Positions 14,495 through 15,493 of a stretch of 15,493 nt of DNA are shown here, in pieces. Location of the stretch: the NCBI GenBank assembly GCA_023399355.1, contig JAEWQC010000252.1, positions 1 through 15,493 on the forward strand, read 5' to 3'. Position numbers and translations under genes: made by a program. The notes beneath the pieces are model-generated. The model saw only the letters and a program-made list of their open reading frames with translations. It searched no databases and was not told where the DNA came from. Every line of letters begins with the position of its first letter. The stretch's first letter is position 1. This stretch comes from Bacillota bacterium (GTDB lineage Bacteria > Bacillota > Clostridia > Acetivibrionales > DTU013).

Positions 14495-15493
14495 ATGCTC
14501 AAGGCTAAGATTCACACTCCCCACATGAATAAAAATATCGTCAGCCGTGACGAGCTGTGCTCGAAGCTGGATCAAGTCGGCCAAACCAAACTGACACTTG
14601 TGACTGCGCCCGCGGGCTACGGCAAAACCACCGCCGTACTCGACTGGTTAAGAGAGAGTCCGCTTAAATCAGCGTGGCTGTCGCTGGACGTGCAGGACAA
14701 CGTGGCTGTGACATTCTGGCAATACGTCTGCGCCGCGCTGGACGTCATAGCGGATGGGATAAGCCGTGATACAGAGTACGTCTTTTCTTCGCCGGAGCTT
14801 CTTGATGCGCATATACATATCAATATCCTTATAGACAGGCTGACGGAGGCGGAACGGGACATCCTCCTTGTGCTGGACGATATGCACGTTATCACAGACC
14901 CTGCCATCATGACGGGACTAAGCTATCTCATCGACTATCTGCCTCAGAATATGCACCTTTTAATTATCAGCCGGACGGAACCGGAATTTAAGCTGGCGCG
15001 TCACAAGCTAAAATGGCAGATACAACACGTGACTGAAACGGACCTGCGCTTCACAAGGGACGGCATCTCCCGCTTTTATGAAACAAGAGGGCTATCCCTA
15101 TTTGATAACGATCTCGAAAAAATAGACGATTTCACCGAGGGTTGGGTTGCCGCGATGGTCGCCGTGGCCATGTCCATGGAGAGCGGCAGGGTTGTAACCG
15201 ACGCGGTGAACCACCTTGCGGTGTCAAGCCGCGACGTCTCCGAATATCTGCAAGACGAGGTCATCAGCGCGTGGGATCCCTCAAAGCGCGAATTCGCGAT
15301 GAAAATCTCTGTGCTGAATATGATTTCGGAAGCCTCTTGCAACGCCGTCACCGGCAAGCAAAATACCGGCGTCCAGCTCGAAGAAATCAGCCGAAGAAAC
15401 GGGTTCCTTTTCATGCTGGACGAACATGCGGGTGAATACCGTTTTCACAATCTTTTTAGAACTTTGCTGCGCAAAATGCTCGAGCAGGAAATC
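14495..15493 (+). CDS. MalT-like LuxR-family ATP-dependent regulator (5' part)
   Basis: The first 333 residues of a large STAND-type transcription activator; the frame is open at the window end. The N-terminus LKAKIHTPH and SRDELCSKL is characteristic of this family. Walker A is APAGYGKTT at 38-46, WLSLDVQDN (61-69) is the usual following motif, Walker B is ILLVLDD at 123-129, and LLIISRTEPEF and FTEGWVAAM are the expected sensor and winged-helix signatures. The C-terminal repeats and LuxR helix-turn-helix (family total near 850-900 residues) would lie beyond the window. The ATG at 14495 has AAGGAGG 7 bases upstream; an ATG seven codons earlier overlaps that site and is less likely. The inducer and targets are unknown. 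Confidence 0.85.
   Translation, partial: MLKAKIHTPHMNKNIVSRDELCSKLDQVGQTKLTLVTAPAGYGKTTAVLDWLRESPLKSAWLSLDVQDNVAVTFWQYVCAALDVIADGISRDTEYVFSSPELLDAHIHINILIDRLTEAERDILLVLDDMHVITDPAIMTGLSYLIDYLPQNMHLLIISRTEPEFKLARHKLKWQIQHVTETDLRFTRDGISRFYETRGLSLFDNDLEKIDDFTEGWVAAMVAVAMSMESGRVVTDAVNHLAVSSRDVSEYLQDEVISAWDPSKREFAMKISVLNMISEASCNAVTGKQNTGVQLEEISRRNGFLFMLDEHAGEYRFHNLFRTLLRKMLEQEI

Noticed and set aside
14617..15414. Minus-strand open frames opposite the LuxR-type regulator
   Set aside because: They are complements of a gene with clear Walker A and B motifs.

Overview
The window reads as Firmicutes DNA, most likely class Clostridia. Ribosome sites are strong GGAGG types, GTG and TTG starts occur, the transport and regulatory genes are of the YesMN plus CUT1 ABC kind typical of gut and soil Clostridia, and the mobile-element genes (TnpX-like serine recombinase, MobC, MOBP relaxase, a DUF6076-like protein) belong to clostridial mobilizable elements. 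No rRNA, tRNA or CRISPR array was seen.

Positions 20-10715 (minus strand) are one coherent sugar-utilisation locus. In transcription order it has a YesM-type sensor kinase, a YesN-type AraC response regulator, a sugar-binding lipoprotein, two CUT1 permeases, a 723-residue GH42-like TIM-barrel enzyme with no signal peptide, a D-lyxose isomerase-family cupin, and a zinc polyol/sorbitol dehydrogenase. The likely logic is that the two-component pair senses an extracellular saccharide and activates the importer. The internalised saccharide is then attacked by the cytoplasmic TIM-barrel enzyme, and the isomerase and dehydrogenase interconvert the released aldose, ketose and polyol. The substrate is not readable from sequence. 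No ABC ATPase and no sugar kinase is present, so a shared MsiK-type ATPase and a kinase elsewhere must be assumed. A perfect 10-bp stem-loop sits between the binding-protein gene and the first permease gene.

Positions 10716-11260 hold no convincing gene: a probable promoter for the kinase operon, a short degenerate repeat in its leader, and one anonymous open frame.

Positions 11261-13650 (minus strand) are an internal fragment of a mobilizable transposon: the 3' end of a RepA/AAA-like gene, an intact mobC, a relaxase with an early frameshift and a lost C-terminus, and a serine recombinase cut off inside its zinc ribbon. At about 13650 it abuts, head to head, the 3' part of a DUF6076-like gene on the plus strand. 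Both edges and the interior show decay, so this is a remnant and not a working element.

Positions 14132-14494 are non-coding, with an 11-bp inverted repeat and a good sigma-A-type promoter. From 14495 to the window end a MalT-like LuxR-family regulator (STAND ATPase) begins on the plus strand and runs off the edge.
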